Shown here: positions 1 to 6,801 of the stretch, piece by piece
Layout of the letters: each line of letters begins with the position of its first letter
How positions within the stretch are numbered: position 1 is the stretch's first letter
Source of the DNA: Wenzhouxiangella sp.
Lineage (GTDB): Bacteria > Pseudomonadota > Gammaproteobacteria > Xanthomonadales > Wenzhouxiangellaceae
Reading direction: 5' to 3'
Assembly: GCA_007121485.1 (NCBI GenBank)
Contig: SKKM01000133.1
Span: forward strand, 1 to 9,766
DNA: 9,766 nt
Notes under the pieces: model-generated
Databases searched by the model: none
Seen by the model: only the letters and a program-made list of their open reading frames with translations
What the model was told of the DNA's origin: nothing
Program-made: the position numbers and the translations under genes

Positions 1-263
1 CCGTCCCAGCGCGCGCGCTCAGGGTCGCTCTCGCGCAGGAACATCAACTGCTCGCCGGACTCGCGCCCCGGGATGATGACCAGCACGGCGTCCGGTTCAT
101 CGAAGCCGGTCAGGTACCAGAAGTCGCTGTCCTGGCGGAACGGGTAGTGACTGTCGCCGTTGCGCAGTGACTCGCGGCCGCTGGCCATGATGATCATCGA
201 GCCTGGGCCGGTTTCGGCCAGCAGCCGTGCTCGCCGGCGGGAAAATTCGTCTTGCTTGATCAT
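1..263 (-). CDS. pepP: Xaa-Pro aminopeptidase PepP, N-terminal part (runs off the window)
   Basis: This is the first 87 codons of a cytosolic metallopeptidase that removes the N-terminal residue from peptides with proline in position 2. The visible protein starts MIKQDEFSRRRARLLAE and contains SHYPFRQDSDFWYLTGFDEP followed by DAVLVIIPG, the hallmark of the N-terminal AMP_N domain of PepP (E. coli has YPYRQNSDFWYFTGFNEP at the same place). The metal-binding catalytic domain lies outside the window, so activity cannot be judged. The ATG at 263-261 is the only sensible start, because the frame upstream reaches a stop within 12 codons. It begins 22 bases after the ygfB stop on the same strand, with no strong ribosome binding site, which suggests co-transcription with ygfB as in E. 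coli ygfB-pepP-ubiH. The family call is near certain; completeness of the gene is unknown. Confidence 0.95.
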   Translation of the reverse strand, partial: MIKQDEFSRRRARLLAETGPGSMIIMASGRESLRNGDSHYPFRQDSDFWYLTGFDEPDAVLVIIPGRESGEQLMFLRESDPERARWD

Positions 264-285
264 GCGTGTGGGGTCACCGTTGTCT

Positions 286-816
286 TTACGCCCGGGTCAG
301 GTTGTCTTCCCGCAGCAGCAACACCGCAATGCGGACGAACTCGACCAGCTCGGCATAAGCGCCTTCTTCGGCTTCCTGGTCGGCCTCACTATCGGTGGCT
401 GCGCGCGCAATCTGCTCCAGCATTTGCAGCGCTTCGCGCGCCTCCGAGCCGGAGATGCTCGGCTGCCCGGCGCCGAAGCCGGTCAGGAAACCGGAACACC
501 AGTGGGCCAGGCACTGGGTGCGCTCCTGCAGACTGCGATCTTCCGAGGGCAGCAGCGGCTGGAAGCGAAGATCACTGGAGGCCAGTTCCTCGCGCAGGCC
601 CTGCAGGGCCGATCCCAACTGGTCCATGATCTGTTCCGAACTCCAGTCGCCGACCTGCAGCGCGGCCAGGTGACGGGCCAGCTCCTCGGGTGGCTGGTCC
701 GGTTTGGCGCACAGCAGTCCGATCACCACGGCGTGGGTTTCCGCGACCTGGTCGGGTTTGGGCTCGGCCGCAAGCGCCAGAATCCAGGCCAGTCTTGATT
801 CTTGCTGGTTGCTCAT
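286..816 (-). CDS. ygfB: YgfB/YecA (UPF0149) family protein
   Basis: This 176-residue protein belongs to the UPF0149 family. Seen in the sequence: the family pattern HAVVIGLLCA near residues 28-37, HWCSGFLTGFGAG around 105-117, and the C-terminal EEGAYAELVEFVRIAVLLL, which closely matches the ending of E. coli YgfB. The length is typical. The biochemical role is poorly defined; in Pseudomonas aeruginosa YgfB has been reported to influence regulation of the beta-lactamase regulator gene ampDh3, but transferring that here would be guesswork. The gene sits immediately upstream of pepP on the minus strand, the conserved gammaproteobacterial order. The ATG at 816-814 has no visible ribosome binding site, and a good -10 hexamer lies only about 10 bases upstream, so the message may be leaderless or nearly so. 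Confidence 0.93.
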   Translation of the reverse strand: MSNQQESRLAWILALAAEPKPDQVAETHAVVIGLLCAKPDQPPEELARHLAALQVGDWSSEQIMDQLGSALQGLREELASSDLRFQPLLPSEDRSLQERTQCLAHWCSGFLTGFGAGQPSISGSEAREALQMLEQIARAATDSEADQEAEEGAYAELVEFVRIAVLLLREDNLTRA

Positions 817-825
817 GATGGGCGA

Positions 826-834
826 ATTTTAGCA
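826..834 (-). promoter_or_regulatory. candidate extended -10 promoter for ygfB-pepP
   Basis: Read on the minus strand, these bases give TGC-TAAAAT, an extended -10 (TGnTATAAT-like) element. No good -35 hexamer is found 16-18 bases upstream, which is usual for extended -10 promoters. Transcription would begin near 819-820, only 3-4 bases before the ygfB ATG. The promoter assignment is inference from motif and position. Confidence 0.4.
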
Positions 835-883
835 CCCGGGCCGGCGTGAACCGTTCAGGCATGAGCGGTTCGTCGAATAGCGC

Positions 884-913
884 TTGTCCCGAGCCCACTT
901 TAAGACCTATCAT
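884..913 (+). promoter_or_regulatory. candidate sigma-70 promoter for the zapA operon
   Basis: TTGTCC (884-889) and TATCAT (908-913) are separated by 18 bases, matching the -35 and -10 consensus at 4 of 6 and 5 of 6 positions. A start near 920 would give a leader of about 38 bases before the GTG at 958, which has a purine-rich ribosome binding site (AAGGGGA, 944-950). It is divergent from the candidate ygfB promoter in the same 141-base gap. Confidence 0.5.
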
Positions 914-957
914 TAAGCGACTGTAAGCAAAAGAAACCTCAAGAAGGGGACCCACGC

Positions 958-1182
958 GTGACTCCATTGCAGCAGACCATCGGAGAACTGGATCGATTGC
1001 AGGCCCGGATCGAATCCCTGCTCGAGCGCCTGGCCGCGCTGGAAGAAGAAAATCGATCCTTGCATGTGCGCCAGCAGTCGCTGGTCGCGGAGCGGGCGGG
1101 CCTGGTGCAGCGCAACGAGGAAGTGCGAACTCGCGTGGAATCCATGATCGACCGCCTCAAGTCTTTGGAAACCGCCGGGTAG
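958..1182 (+). CDS. small coiled-coil protein, TIGR02449 family, upstream of zapA
   Basis: The product has 74 residues and is almost entirely a predicted coiled coil: leucines and isoleucines recur at heptad spacing from TIGELDRLQARIESLLERL through LAALEEENRSL to RVESMIDRLKSLE. A small protein of this type, described as the TIGR02449 family, is commonly encoded just upstream of zapA in pseudomonads, xanthomonads and relatives; its size and shape resemble the division factor ZapB, but I do not claim homology. The GTG at 958 is chosen because it is preceded at a proper distance by AAGAAGGGGA (941-950), and the coiled coil begins soon after. The stop lies 10 bases before zapA, so the two are surely co-transcribed. 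A structural role at the division ring is inferred from context only. Confidence 0.82.
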   Translation: MTPLQQTIGELDRLQARIESLLERLAALEEENRSLHVRQQSLVAERAGLVQRNEEVRTRVESMIDRLKSLETAG

Positions 1183-1192
1183 GTAGACACTG

Positions 1193-1492
1193 ATGTCGAC
1201 AGCCAGCGAACCCGTCACCGTCCGTATTCTCGAGCGCGAATACCGCGTCATGTGCACGCCGGCAGAGCGCCGCGCCCTGATGGAATCGGCCCTGTTCCTG
1301 GACCAGCAGATGCGCGAGATACGCGATTCCGGCCGGATCAGTTCGATGGAAAAGATCGCCGTGATGTGCGCCCTCAACCTGTCCGAGGAAATCCTCAGGC
1401 TGCGCCAGGAAAGCAGCGAGCGTCAGGAAAAAATAGATCGAAGAATCAGTGATTTGGCTGGTCGGCTTGACCAGGCCATGGCGCGCGACTAG
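1193..1492 (+). CDS. zapA: cell division protein ZapA
   Basis: ZapA binds and bundles FtsZ filaments at midcell and promotes Z-ring assembly. The 99-residue product has the N-terminal globular head (VTVRILEREYRVMCTPAERRALMESALFLDQQMREIR, residues 8-44), where VxIxGxxYxxxCPxxE-like spacing is kept, followed by the conserved segment MEKIAVMCALNLSEEIL (about 52-68) and a C-terminal coiled coil (residues about 66-97) that mediates the antiparallel dimer/tetramer. The length is standard for the family. The ATG at 1193 follows the TIGR02449 stop by 10 bases. The 3' end carries the promoter of the 6S RNA gene, and the TAG stop forms the first three bases of its -10 hexamer. Confidence 0.95.
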   Translation: MSTASEPVTVRILEREYRVMCTPAERRALMESALFLDQQMREIRDSGRISSMEKIAVMCALNLSEEILRLRQESSERQEKIDRRISDLAGRLDQAMARD

Positions 1493-1495
1493 AGT
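1467..1495 (+). promoter_or_regulatory. sigma-70 promoter of 6S RNA inside the zapA 3' end
   Basis: TTGACC (1467-1472) and TAGAGT (1490-1495) are separated by exactly 17 bases. The predicted start at about 1502-1503 coincides with the 5' end expected from the 6S RNA terminal stem, whose pairing begins at 1504. The -35 is a 5 of 6 match. The element overlaps the last codons and stop of zapA. Confidence 0.65.
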
Positions 1496-1502
1496 AGGAG
1501 TC

Positions 1503-1696
1503 AGGCGCTCTCTGCGGTGTTCGCCAGCAGGAACGTAATATGCCTTGTCCCTACTTTTTGACCTCGGGATGGCGGCTTCCTGGACCGGTGCGGCGCTCGC
1601 TCTAGAACGCGAGTTCCCTGATGGCCGGGAGAGCCAACCCACTTGAACCCCTGGTTCAAGGTCACCGACCTGCAGCGGCACAGGTGGAGAGCGCCA
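1503..1696 (+). ncRNA. ssrS: 6S RNA
   Basis: 6S RNA mimics an open promoter and binds sigma-70 RNA polymerase holoenzyme, damping transcription in stationary phase. Evidence seen: its location between zapA and fau is the conserved gammaproteobacterial ssrS locus; a 9-base terminal stem is formed by GGCGCTCTC (1504-1512) with GAGAGCGCC (1687-1695), extended inwards by wobble pairs; and the 3' half contains ACTTGAACC-CCT-GGTTCAAGG (hairpin 1642-1660) followed by TCACCGACCTGCAGCGGCA, very close to the E. coli stretch CTTGAACCAAGGGTTCAAGGGTTACAGCCTGCGGCGGCA. The total length of about 194 bases is normal. Exact ends are inferred from the stem. Read-through into fau 68 bases downstream is likely, as in E. 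coli ssrS-ygfA. Short open frames across this interval are not considered coding. Confidence 0.93.
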
Positions 1697-1763
1697 TTCC
1701 CCACCCCTTCATTTGCTGTGGATTCTGTACATCCGCCAACTCTTGTTCTGATCCAGGGTACGC

Positions 1764-2369
1764 ATGAAATCTTCGGCGGGTTCCGGCACCATCAAGCGCG
1801 CGCTGCGCCAGGAACTGCAGGCCGCGCGGCAGGCGCTGGCCACCGCCGAGCGGGCCCGGCTCGATCTGCAGATCTGCGCCCACCTGCTTCGCGCCATGGA
1901 ACCCGGGCCCGCGTTGGCCCTGGCCGCCTACCATGCCTGCCGCGGCGAGCCCGACCTTGCCCCGGCCCTGACCGCACTGGACCGGGCTGGGCATCGCGTG
2001 CATCTGCCCGTGCTGGTGGAAAGCGCCCTGCAGTTTCGCCGCTGGACCCCGGAGGCGCGCCTGCGCGCCAATCGCTACGGCATCCCCGAGCCCGTGGACG
2101 GTGCCGACTGTCCGGCCAGGGATCTGGACTGCGTGCTGATGCCGCTGGTGGCGTTTTCTGCGCTGGGTGGGCGACTCGGCATGGGCGGTGGTTATTACGA
2201 TCGGAGCTTTGCCTTTTGCCTGCAACAACCGATTGCCGAACGCCCGCGCCTGATCGGCGTGGCCTACGGGCTGCAGCTGGTCGACAGCTTGCCGGTGGAG
2301 CGCTGGGACGTTCCGCTGGACGGCGTGGTCACCGAACGCGGCATGCTCTGGTTCGACGACGGGGGCTGA
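1764..2369 (+). CDS. fau: 5-formyltetrahydrofolate cyclo-ligase
   Basis: This cytosolic enzyme converts 5-formyltetrahydrofolate to 5,10-methenyltetrahydrofolate using ATP, returning a storage or by-product folate to the one-carbon pool. The 201-residue protein has the basic N-terminal helix (IKRALRQELQAARQAL, residues 10-25), the substrate-side segment RANRYGIPEP (101-110), and the diagnostic ATP loop PLVAFSALGGRLGMGGGYYD (127-146), followed by the C-terminal LPVERWDVPLDGVVTE (176-191). The length is normal for the family. The ATG at 1764 is preceded by AGGG (1755-1758). It lies just downstream of 6S RNA, the same order as E. coli ssrS-ygfA (also called fau), where the two are co-expressed. 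No odd features seen. Confidence 0.95.
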   Translation: MKSSAGSGTIKRALRQELQAARQALATAERARLDLQICAHLLRAMEPGPALALAAYHACRGEPDLAPALTALDRAGHRVHLPVLVESALQFRRWTPEARLRANRYGIPEPVDGADCPARDLDCVLMPLVAFSALGGRLGMGGGYYDRSFAFCLQQPIAERPRLIGVAYGLQLVDSLPVERWDVPLDGVVTERGMLWFDDGG

Positions 2370-2372
2370 TGA

Positions 2373-2389
2373 GGCCCCGGCGAGGGGCT
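2373..2389 (+). terminator. weak GC hairpin after fau
   Basis: GCCCC (2374-2378) pairs with GGGGC (2384-2388) around the loop GGCGA, four bases after the fau stop. No run of T follows, only AGCGTTTCGGG, so it may slow or partly attenuate transcription, or stabilise the fau message end, rather than terminate fully. Confidence 0.25.
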
Positions 2390-2406
2390 AGCGTTTCGGG
2401 TCTTCC

Positions 2407-2415
2407 TGATAAACT
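2407..2415 (+). promoter_or_regulatory. possible extended -10 upstream of the EVE gene
   Basis: TGA-TAAACT fits the TGnTATAAT pattern (TAAACT is 4 of 6) with no recognisable -35. If active, it would start transcription of the EVE-rpiA-dusA run near 2422, giving a leader of about 29 bases. The evidence is motif only. Confidence 0.25.
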
Positions 2416-2450
2416 TCGAGACTTGCCACTGACAGAACCGGAACACAAGC

Positions 2451-2918
2451 ATGGCCTACTGGTTGATGAAGTCCGAGCCCGACGCCTTCGGTATCGACGA
2501 TCTCAAGGCACGGCCGAAAAAGACCGAGCCCTGGGACGGCGTGCGCAACTACCAGGCGCGCAATTTCATGCGCGACGACATGCAAAAGGGCGACCAGGTG
2601 TTTTTCTATCATTCCAACTGCGCCGTGCCCGGCATCGTCGGCATTGCCACCGTGGCCAGCAAGCCCTATCCGGACCCGACCCAGTTCGATCCCGACTCCA
2701 AGTATCACGATCCCAAGAGTGATCCCGACGACCCGCGCTGGATCCTGATCGACGTCAAGTACCAGCGCCATCTCAAGCGCGTGCTGTCGCTGGCCGAGAT
2801 CAAGGAACACGCCGAGGCGCTGGGCGATTTCGCCCTGACCCGCAAGGGCAACCGGTTGTCGATCATGCCGGTCACGGACGCGCAGTGGGACTACCTGCTG
2901 GGGCTGGAACAGCAATGA
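2451..2918 (+). CDS. EVE-domain protein (YTH/ASCH-like fold)
   Basis: The 155-residue protein is a single EVE domain, a PUA-like fold related to YTH domains and thought to recognise modified bases in nucleic acid. Seen: the opening YWLMKSEPDAF (residues 3-13), WDGVRNYQARNFMRD (28-42), KGDQVFFYHSNCAVPGIVGI (46-65), and WILIDVKY (97-104), all matching the arrangement in thymocyte nuclear protein 1 and bacterial relatives. The aromatic and acidic residues around KSEPD and WDGVRNY line the presumed base pocket in family structures. Its exact ligand is unknown. The gene follows fau by 81 bases, and its stop overlaps the rpiA start by four bases (ATGA), so translation of the two is probably coupled. 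It occupies the place of serA in the E. coli order. The family call is firm; the function is not. Confidence 0.9.
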   Translation: MAYWLMKSEPDAFGIDDLKARPKKTEPWDGVRNYQARNFMRDDMQKGDQVFFYHSNCAVPGIVGIATVASKPYPDPTQFDPDSKYHDPKSDPDDPRWILIDVKYQRHLKRVLSLAEIKEHAEALGDFALTRKGNRLSIMPVTDAQWDYLLGLEQQ

Positions 2919-3571
2919 GCCAGGCGCGCCTGAAAATCGAAGTCGCCCGCGCGGCGCTGGAATACGTCAAGCCGGGCATGGTGCTCGGGGTGGGCACCGG
3001 GTCTACGGTCAATGCCTTCATCGACGAGCTGGCCGAAAGCGGCATTCGCCTGGGCGGCGCGGTGTCGTCCTCCGAGGAAACCAGCGCACGCCTGCGCGAG
3101 ATCGGTGTCGAGGTCATGGATCTCAACCATACCGGCGACCTGGAGCTCTACATCGACGGCGCCGACGAGGTCGACGAGCACAAGCGCATGATCAAGGGCG
3201 GTGGCGGAGCGCTGACGCGCGAAAAGATCATCGCCACGGCCAGCCGCCGTTTCGTCTGCATCGTGGACGAATCCAAGTGCGTGAAGGTGCTGGGCGAGTT
3301 CCCGCTGCCGGTGGAAGTCCTGCCCATGGCGCGCGCCTTCGTCGCGCGCAAGCTGGTGGGCCTGGGCGGCCGCCCGGAGTTGCGCCAGGGCGTGACCACC
3401 GACAACGGCAACCTGATCCTGGACGTGCGCAAGCTCGACATCATGGAGCCGGTCAAGCTCGAGACCGAGATCAACCAGATCCCGGGCGTGGTCACCTGCG
3501 GCCTGTTCGCCCGCCGGCCGGCCGACGTGGTGCTGGTGGCAACCGAAAGCGGCATTCGCCGTCGTAGCTGA
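2915..3571 (+). CDS. rpiA: ribose-5-phosphate isomerase A
   Basis: RpiA interconverts ribose 5-phosphate and ribulose 5-phosphate in the non-oxidative pentose phosphate pathway. The ATG at 2915 overlaps the preceding TGA. From this start the protein has 218 residues against 219 in E. coli, and the catalytic residues fall on the E. coli numbers: Asp81 and Asp84 in YIDGADEVD, Lys94 in KGGGG and Glu103 in LTREK. The phosphate loop GVGTGST is at residues 25-31, and TTDNGN at 161-166 closes the site. A longer frame from GTG at 2885 exists but would add ten residues overlapping the EVE gene and is not favoured; GGGGCTGGA (2900-2908) could serve as a ribosome binding site for the ATG. The dusA frame begins directly after its stop. 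Confidence 0.97.
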   Translation: MSQARLKIEVARAALEYVKPGMVLGVGTGSTVNAFIDELAESGIRLGGAVSSSEETSARLREIGVEVMDLNHTGDLELYIDGADEVDEHKRMIKGGGGALTREKIIATASRRFVCIVDESKCVKVLGEFPLPVEVLPMARAFVARKLVGLGGRPELRQGVTTDNGNLILDVRKLDIMEPVKLETEINQIPGVVTCGLFARRPADVVLVATESGIRRRS

Positions 3572-4555
<984 letters not shown>

Positions 4556-4598
4556 GCCGGCGATTCTTTTTCTCAGGTCATCCAGTGCAGAGGTTTCG

Positions 4599-5516
4599 AT
4601 GATTGTCGATAGCGCCGCGGCGTTTCGCGAACAGATCCAGTCCGGTTGGCTCAAGGGCGACGGTCCGGCCGTGCCGCGTGCCTGCTTTCTGGTCGAACCC
4701 AGCGGTTTCCGGCTCTCGCGGCAGTCGGCGCGCGACAACGCGTACATGGACCTGAGTGTGAGCGTCGACCCGCAGCGCGCACTCGATCAGCATCGGGCCC
4801 TGAGCGAGCGCATCACCGCCTGCGGCATTCCGGCCGTGCGTTTTCCGGGCCACTCGACCACCCCCGACGAGCTGTTTCCGAACAACGTGTTCGCCACCAT
4901 TCCCGGCCGCTCCATCATTGGCGCCATGCTGCATCCCGAGCGCCAGCTCGAGGCTGGTCGGAGCGACATCCGCGCTTTCTTTACCCAGTTGATGCGCTAC
5001 GAGGAAGTGGATTTGTCGGGACGCGACCTGGTGGCCGAACTGACCGGCGCCCTGGTCATTGACCGTTCGCACCGCATCGGCTATTGCGGCATGACCCAGC
5101 GCGTCGATGACGCCGGCTGCCAGGCCATGCACGATGCCTTCGACCTGGCCCTGAGCTTCCGCTTCGACCTGAAGCCGACCGAGTACCACACCAACGTGGT
5201 CATGTCGGTGCTGGCCTCGCGCGCCCTGGTGATCTGCCCCGACGCCTTCGTCGACCCCGAGGTGCCGGCAGCCATCGCCGAGGCCTATCCCGGTCACGTG
5301 CTCGAGATCAGCAGCGAAGAAAAGGAGGCCTTCGCCGGCAACTGCATCGCTCTGAATTTCAAGGATCTGTTCATGAGCCAGACGGCGCTCGATGCCCTGG
5401 CGCCTGAAAAGATCGAACTGCTCAAGAGCTGGCACTTCAATGTCCACGGCGTTGAAATGGACGAGATCGAAAAGGCCGGCGGCAGCCTGCGCTGCTGCGT
5501 GGCCGAGATTTATTAG
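4599..5516 (+). CDS. arginine deiminase-related / CtlX-type guanidino-modifying enzyme
   Basis: The 305-residue protein has the pentein (guanidino-group-modifying enzyme) active-site pattern. Seen: an opening strand ACFLVEPSGFRL (28-39), PDELFPNNVFAT (89-100) whose acidic pair normally binds the guanidinium group, AELTGALVIDR (146-156), the catalytic histidine region PTEYHTNVVMSVL (193-205, His197), and the C-terminal nucleophile GGSLRCCVAEIY (294-305), where Cys299 aligns with the catalytic cysteine of arginine deiminases and amidinotransferases. The layout and length best match the CtlX / 'arginine deiminase-related' family linked to citrulline or arginine use in some bacteria. The substrate (arginine, citrulline, methylarginine or another guanidino/ureido compound) cannot be told from the sequence. 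The ATG is preceded by AGAGG (4589-4593) and lies 43 bases after dusA, so it could be the last gene of that run. Confidence 0.82.
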   Translation: MIVDSAAAFREQIQSGWLKGDGPAVPRACFLVEPSGFRLSRQSARDNAYMDLSVSVDPQRALDQHRALSERITACGIPAVRFPGHSTTPDELFPNNVFATIPGRSIIGAMLHPERQLEAGRSDIRAFFTQLMRYEEVDLSGRDLVAELTGALVIDRSHRIGYCGMTQRVDDAGCQAMHDAFDLALSFRFDLKPTEYHTNVVMSVLASRALVICPDAFVDPEVPAAIAEAYPGHVLEISSEEKEAFAGNCIALNFKDLFMSQTALDALAPEKIELLKSWHFNVHGVEMDEIEKAGGSLRCCVAEIY

Positions 5517-5567
5517 CCCCTTGATCGGATTCTGCCTCTGGCTCTGAGTTCTGAGGGCGGTGATTTA

Positions 5568-5741
5568 ACCGCGGATGAACGCAGATGAACGCTGATGAAT
5601 GGCAGATAGTGATGGATCGGGGATGTGTTTTAAGCACCGGAGTGAATAAGGGTAGGGTCTGAGTGCTCCCTGGTGGGGGTATGCAATTCCTCAGCCAAGC
5701 AACCGCTTGAACATCTGCGTTCATCCGCGTTCATCTGCGGT
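5568..5741. repeat. paired inverted decamer-repeat element, copy 1
   Basis: The left arm (5568-5597) is ACC followed by three degenerate 10-base units: GCGGATGAAC, GCAGATGAAC and GCTGATG(AAT). The right arm (5712-5741), read on the minus strand, is ACC followed by units GCAGATGAAC, GCGGATGAAC and GCAGATG. The arms differ at three of 30 positions and enclose a 114-base core without coding potential. Such GCRGATGAAC repeats recur in intergenic regions of many proteobacterial genomes and, when translated, give spurious peptides such as SSAFIRVHPR. The arms could form a long imperfect stem. Whether the element is mobile, a terminator or a structural repeat is unknown. Confidence 0.88.
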
Positions 5742-5802
5742 AAAACCAATTTCGCTGCTGGTTTAAGCCAAGCAGGCTGATTCATCGGGAAGCCTGAAGC
5801 GG

Positions 5803-5820
5803 GATTCAGACGCGATTCAG
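5803..5820 (+). promoter_or_regulatory. candidate response-regulator box (direct repeat, 11-base pitch)
   Basis: GATTCAG occurs at 5803-5809 and again at 5814-5820, exactly 11 bases apart, so both half-sites face the same side of the helix. It sits where the -35 would be, 10 bases upstream of a -10 hexamer. This is the arrangement of PhoP/OmpR-family activator boxes, although the half-site is not the enteric GTTTA. Autoregulation of the downstream PepSY-phoP-phoQ operon is inferred. Confidence 0.5.
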
Positions 5821-5830
5821 CGCCAGGCCC

Positions 5831-5836
5831 TAGAAT
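5831..5836 (+). promoter_or_regulatory. -10 element of the PepSY-phoPQ promoter
   Basis: TAGAAT matches the sigma-70 -10 consensus at 5 of 6 positions. Bases 17 upstream (AGACGC) do not resemble a -35, which suggests activator dependence. A start near 5843 would give a leader of about 24 bases including the GGAGGAG ribosome binding site at 5852-5858. Confidence 0.5.
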
Positions 5837-5866
5837 TGGGAGCGAGAGTCTGGAGGAGTTCCACAC

Positions 5867-6100
5867 GTGTTTCGCCTGTTTGCCCGATCCTTGAGCGCGA
5901 CGATCCTGGCCTTGGGCCTGGTGGCTGCAGCGTGGGCGCTGACCCTTGAGGAAGCCGCCGAGCGGGTAGCGCGCCAGCATGATGCCCAGGTGGTTTCGGC
6001 CCACACCATCGAGCGCGATGGCCGGCGCATTCACGTCATCCGCATCCTGACCCGCGACGGCGTGGTCCGCACCATCCGTGTCCCGGCCGACCGGCGCTGA
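5867..6100 (+). CDS. small exported PepSY-domain protein
   Basis: The 77-residue product begins with a typical signal peptide: basic MFRLFARSLS, a hydrophobic stretch ATILALGLVAAAWA (11-24) and a probable cleavage site after Ala24 (AWA-LT). The mature part of about 53 residues is one PepSY unit: TLEEAAERVARQHDAQVVSAHTIERDG then RRIHVIRILTRDGVVRTIRV, with the helix-strand-strand layout and the charged turn of the family. PepSY units are proposed to bind or inhibit proteases or to act as sensory modules. It precedes the two-component genes by 18 bases, so it is probably a periplasmic accessory factor or regulated output of that system; this is inference. GTG at 5867 is chosen because of the strong GGAGGAG eight bases upstream. 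Confidence 0.85.
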   Translation: MFRLFARSLSATILALGLVAAAWALTLEEAAERVARQHDAQVVSAHTIERDGRRIHVIRILTRDGVVRTIRVPADRR

Positions 6101-6118
6101 ACAAGAGGCCCTTGCCCC

Positions 6119-6796
6119 ATGCGCATCCTGGTGATCGAGGACGAGACCGAGCTCAGAGAGCTGCTGGGCCGTGCCCTCAAAAAAGAAGGCTTCGCCGTCG
6201 ACCTGTGCGCCGACGGGACCGAGGGGCTGTACTACGCCACCGAATACCCCATCGACCTGGCCATCATCGACTTGGGGCTCCCGGGACTGTCCGGCATGGA
6301 GATCGTGCGCAAGGCGCGCGCCGCCGAGCGGGATTTTCCGATCCTGATCCTGACTGCACGCGCGGACTGGCAGGACAAGGTCGAGGCGCTGGAACTGGGC
6401 GCCGACGACTACGTCACCAAGCCGTTCCGGCTCGAGGAAGTCATCGCCCGGGTCCACGCGCTGCTGCGGCGTACGGCCGGACATGCCGCGCCCGAGGTCA
6501 GCTTCGGTCCGCTGACCATTCATCTTTCGGCCCAGGACGTCACACTGGCCGGGCAGCCGCTGGAACTGACCAGCTTCGAATACAAGGTGCTGGAATACTT
6601 CGCCCTCCATCCCGGCCAGGTGGTTTCCAAGATGGAGCTGAACGAGCACCTGTACGATGAGGACGCCGACCCCGACAGCAACGTGATCGAGGTCATCATG
6701 GGCCGTCTGCGGCGCAAGATCGACCCGGAAGGCGACTGGCAGCCGATCGAAACCCTGCGCGGTCGCGGCTACCGCTTCCGCCCGGCCCGGGACTGA
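6119..6796 (+). CDS. phoP: PhoP-like OmpR-family response regulator
   Basis: The 225-residue regulator has an N-terminal receiver domain and a C-terminal winged helix. Receiver residues are intact: Glu7/Asp8 for magnesium, phosphoacceptor Asp51 in AIIDLGLPG, Thr79 in LILTAR and Lys101 in YVTKPF. The stretch DWQDKVEALELGADDYVTKP (83-102) is nearly that of E. coli PhoP (SWQDKVEVLSAGADDYVTKP), as is the domain edge RVHALLRR. The DNA-binding domain has LTSFEYKVLEYF and the recognition-helix region DSNVIEVIMGRLRRKID, then TLRGRGYRF. Enteric PhoP has SHTIDVLMGRLRKK there, so the binding sequence may differ from the GTTTA box. The start follows PepSY by 18 bases and the stop lies 5 bases before the kinase. 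The PhoP family call is strong; true orthology with the enteric protein is likely but not proven. Confidence 0.92.
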   Translation: MRILVIEDETELRELLGRALKKEGFAVDLCADGTEGLYYATEYPIDLAIIDLGLPGLSGMEIVRKARAAERDFPILILTARADWQDKVEALELGADDYVTKPFRLEEVIARVHALLRRTAGHAAPEVSFGPLTIHLSAQDVTLAGQPLELTSFEYKVLEYFALHPGQVVSKMELNEHLYDEDADPDSNVIEVIMGRLRRKIDPEGDWQPIETLRGRGYRFRPARD

Positions 6797-6801
6797 GCGG
6801 T

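Larger units (their letters stand above)
5517..5866. other. 350-base intergenic region: repeat element plus PepSY-phoPQ promoter
   Basis: No convincing gene lies here. From left to right it holds a featureless tail after the CtlX-like gene (5517-5567), an inverted-repeat element (5568-5741), a short inverted repeat TAAAACCA / TGGTTTAA (5741-5748 and 5759-5766, ten-base spacer), then a promoter and operator region leading to the PepSY gene (5803-5866). Confidence 0.8.

Noticed and set aside
1501..1704. Short open frames across the 6S RNA interval on both strands
   Set aside because: The interval is explained by 6S RNA structure and conserved sequence; the frames have no ribosome binding sites or family likeness.
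5568..5741. Regularly spaced repeats as a possible CRISPR array
   Set aside because: The units are ten bases, adjacent without spacers, and arranged as inverted arms; there are no cas genes.
5759..5765. TGGTTTA, resembling one half of the enteric PhoP box
   Set aside because: No second half-site lies 11 bases away on either side and it is far from the -10. It forms an inverted, not direct, repeat with TAAAACCA; the GATTCAG pair fits better.
5630..6649. Long minus-strand open frame (339 codons) across PepSY, phoP and the repeat
   Set aside because: It runs through two clearly coding plus-strand genes and the intergenic repeat (its end reads like translated repeat, MNADERR), and lacks any recognisable domain.
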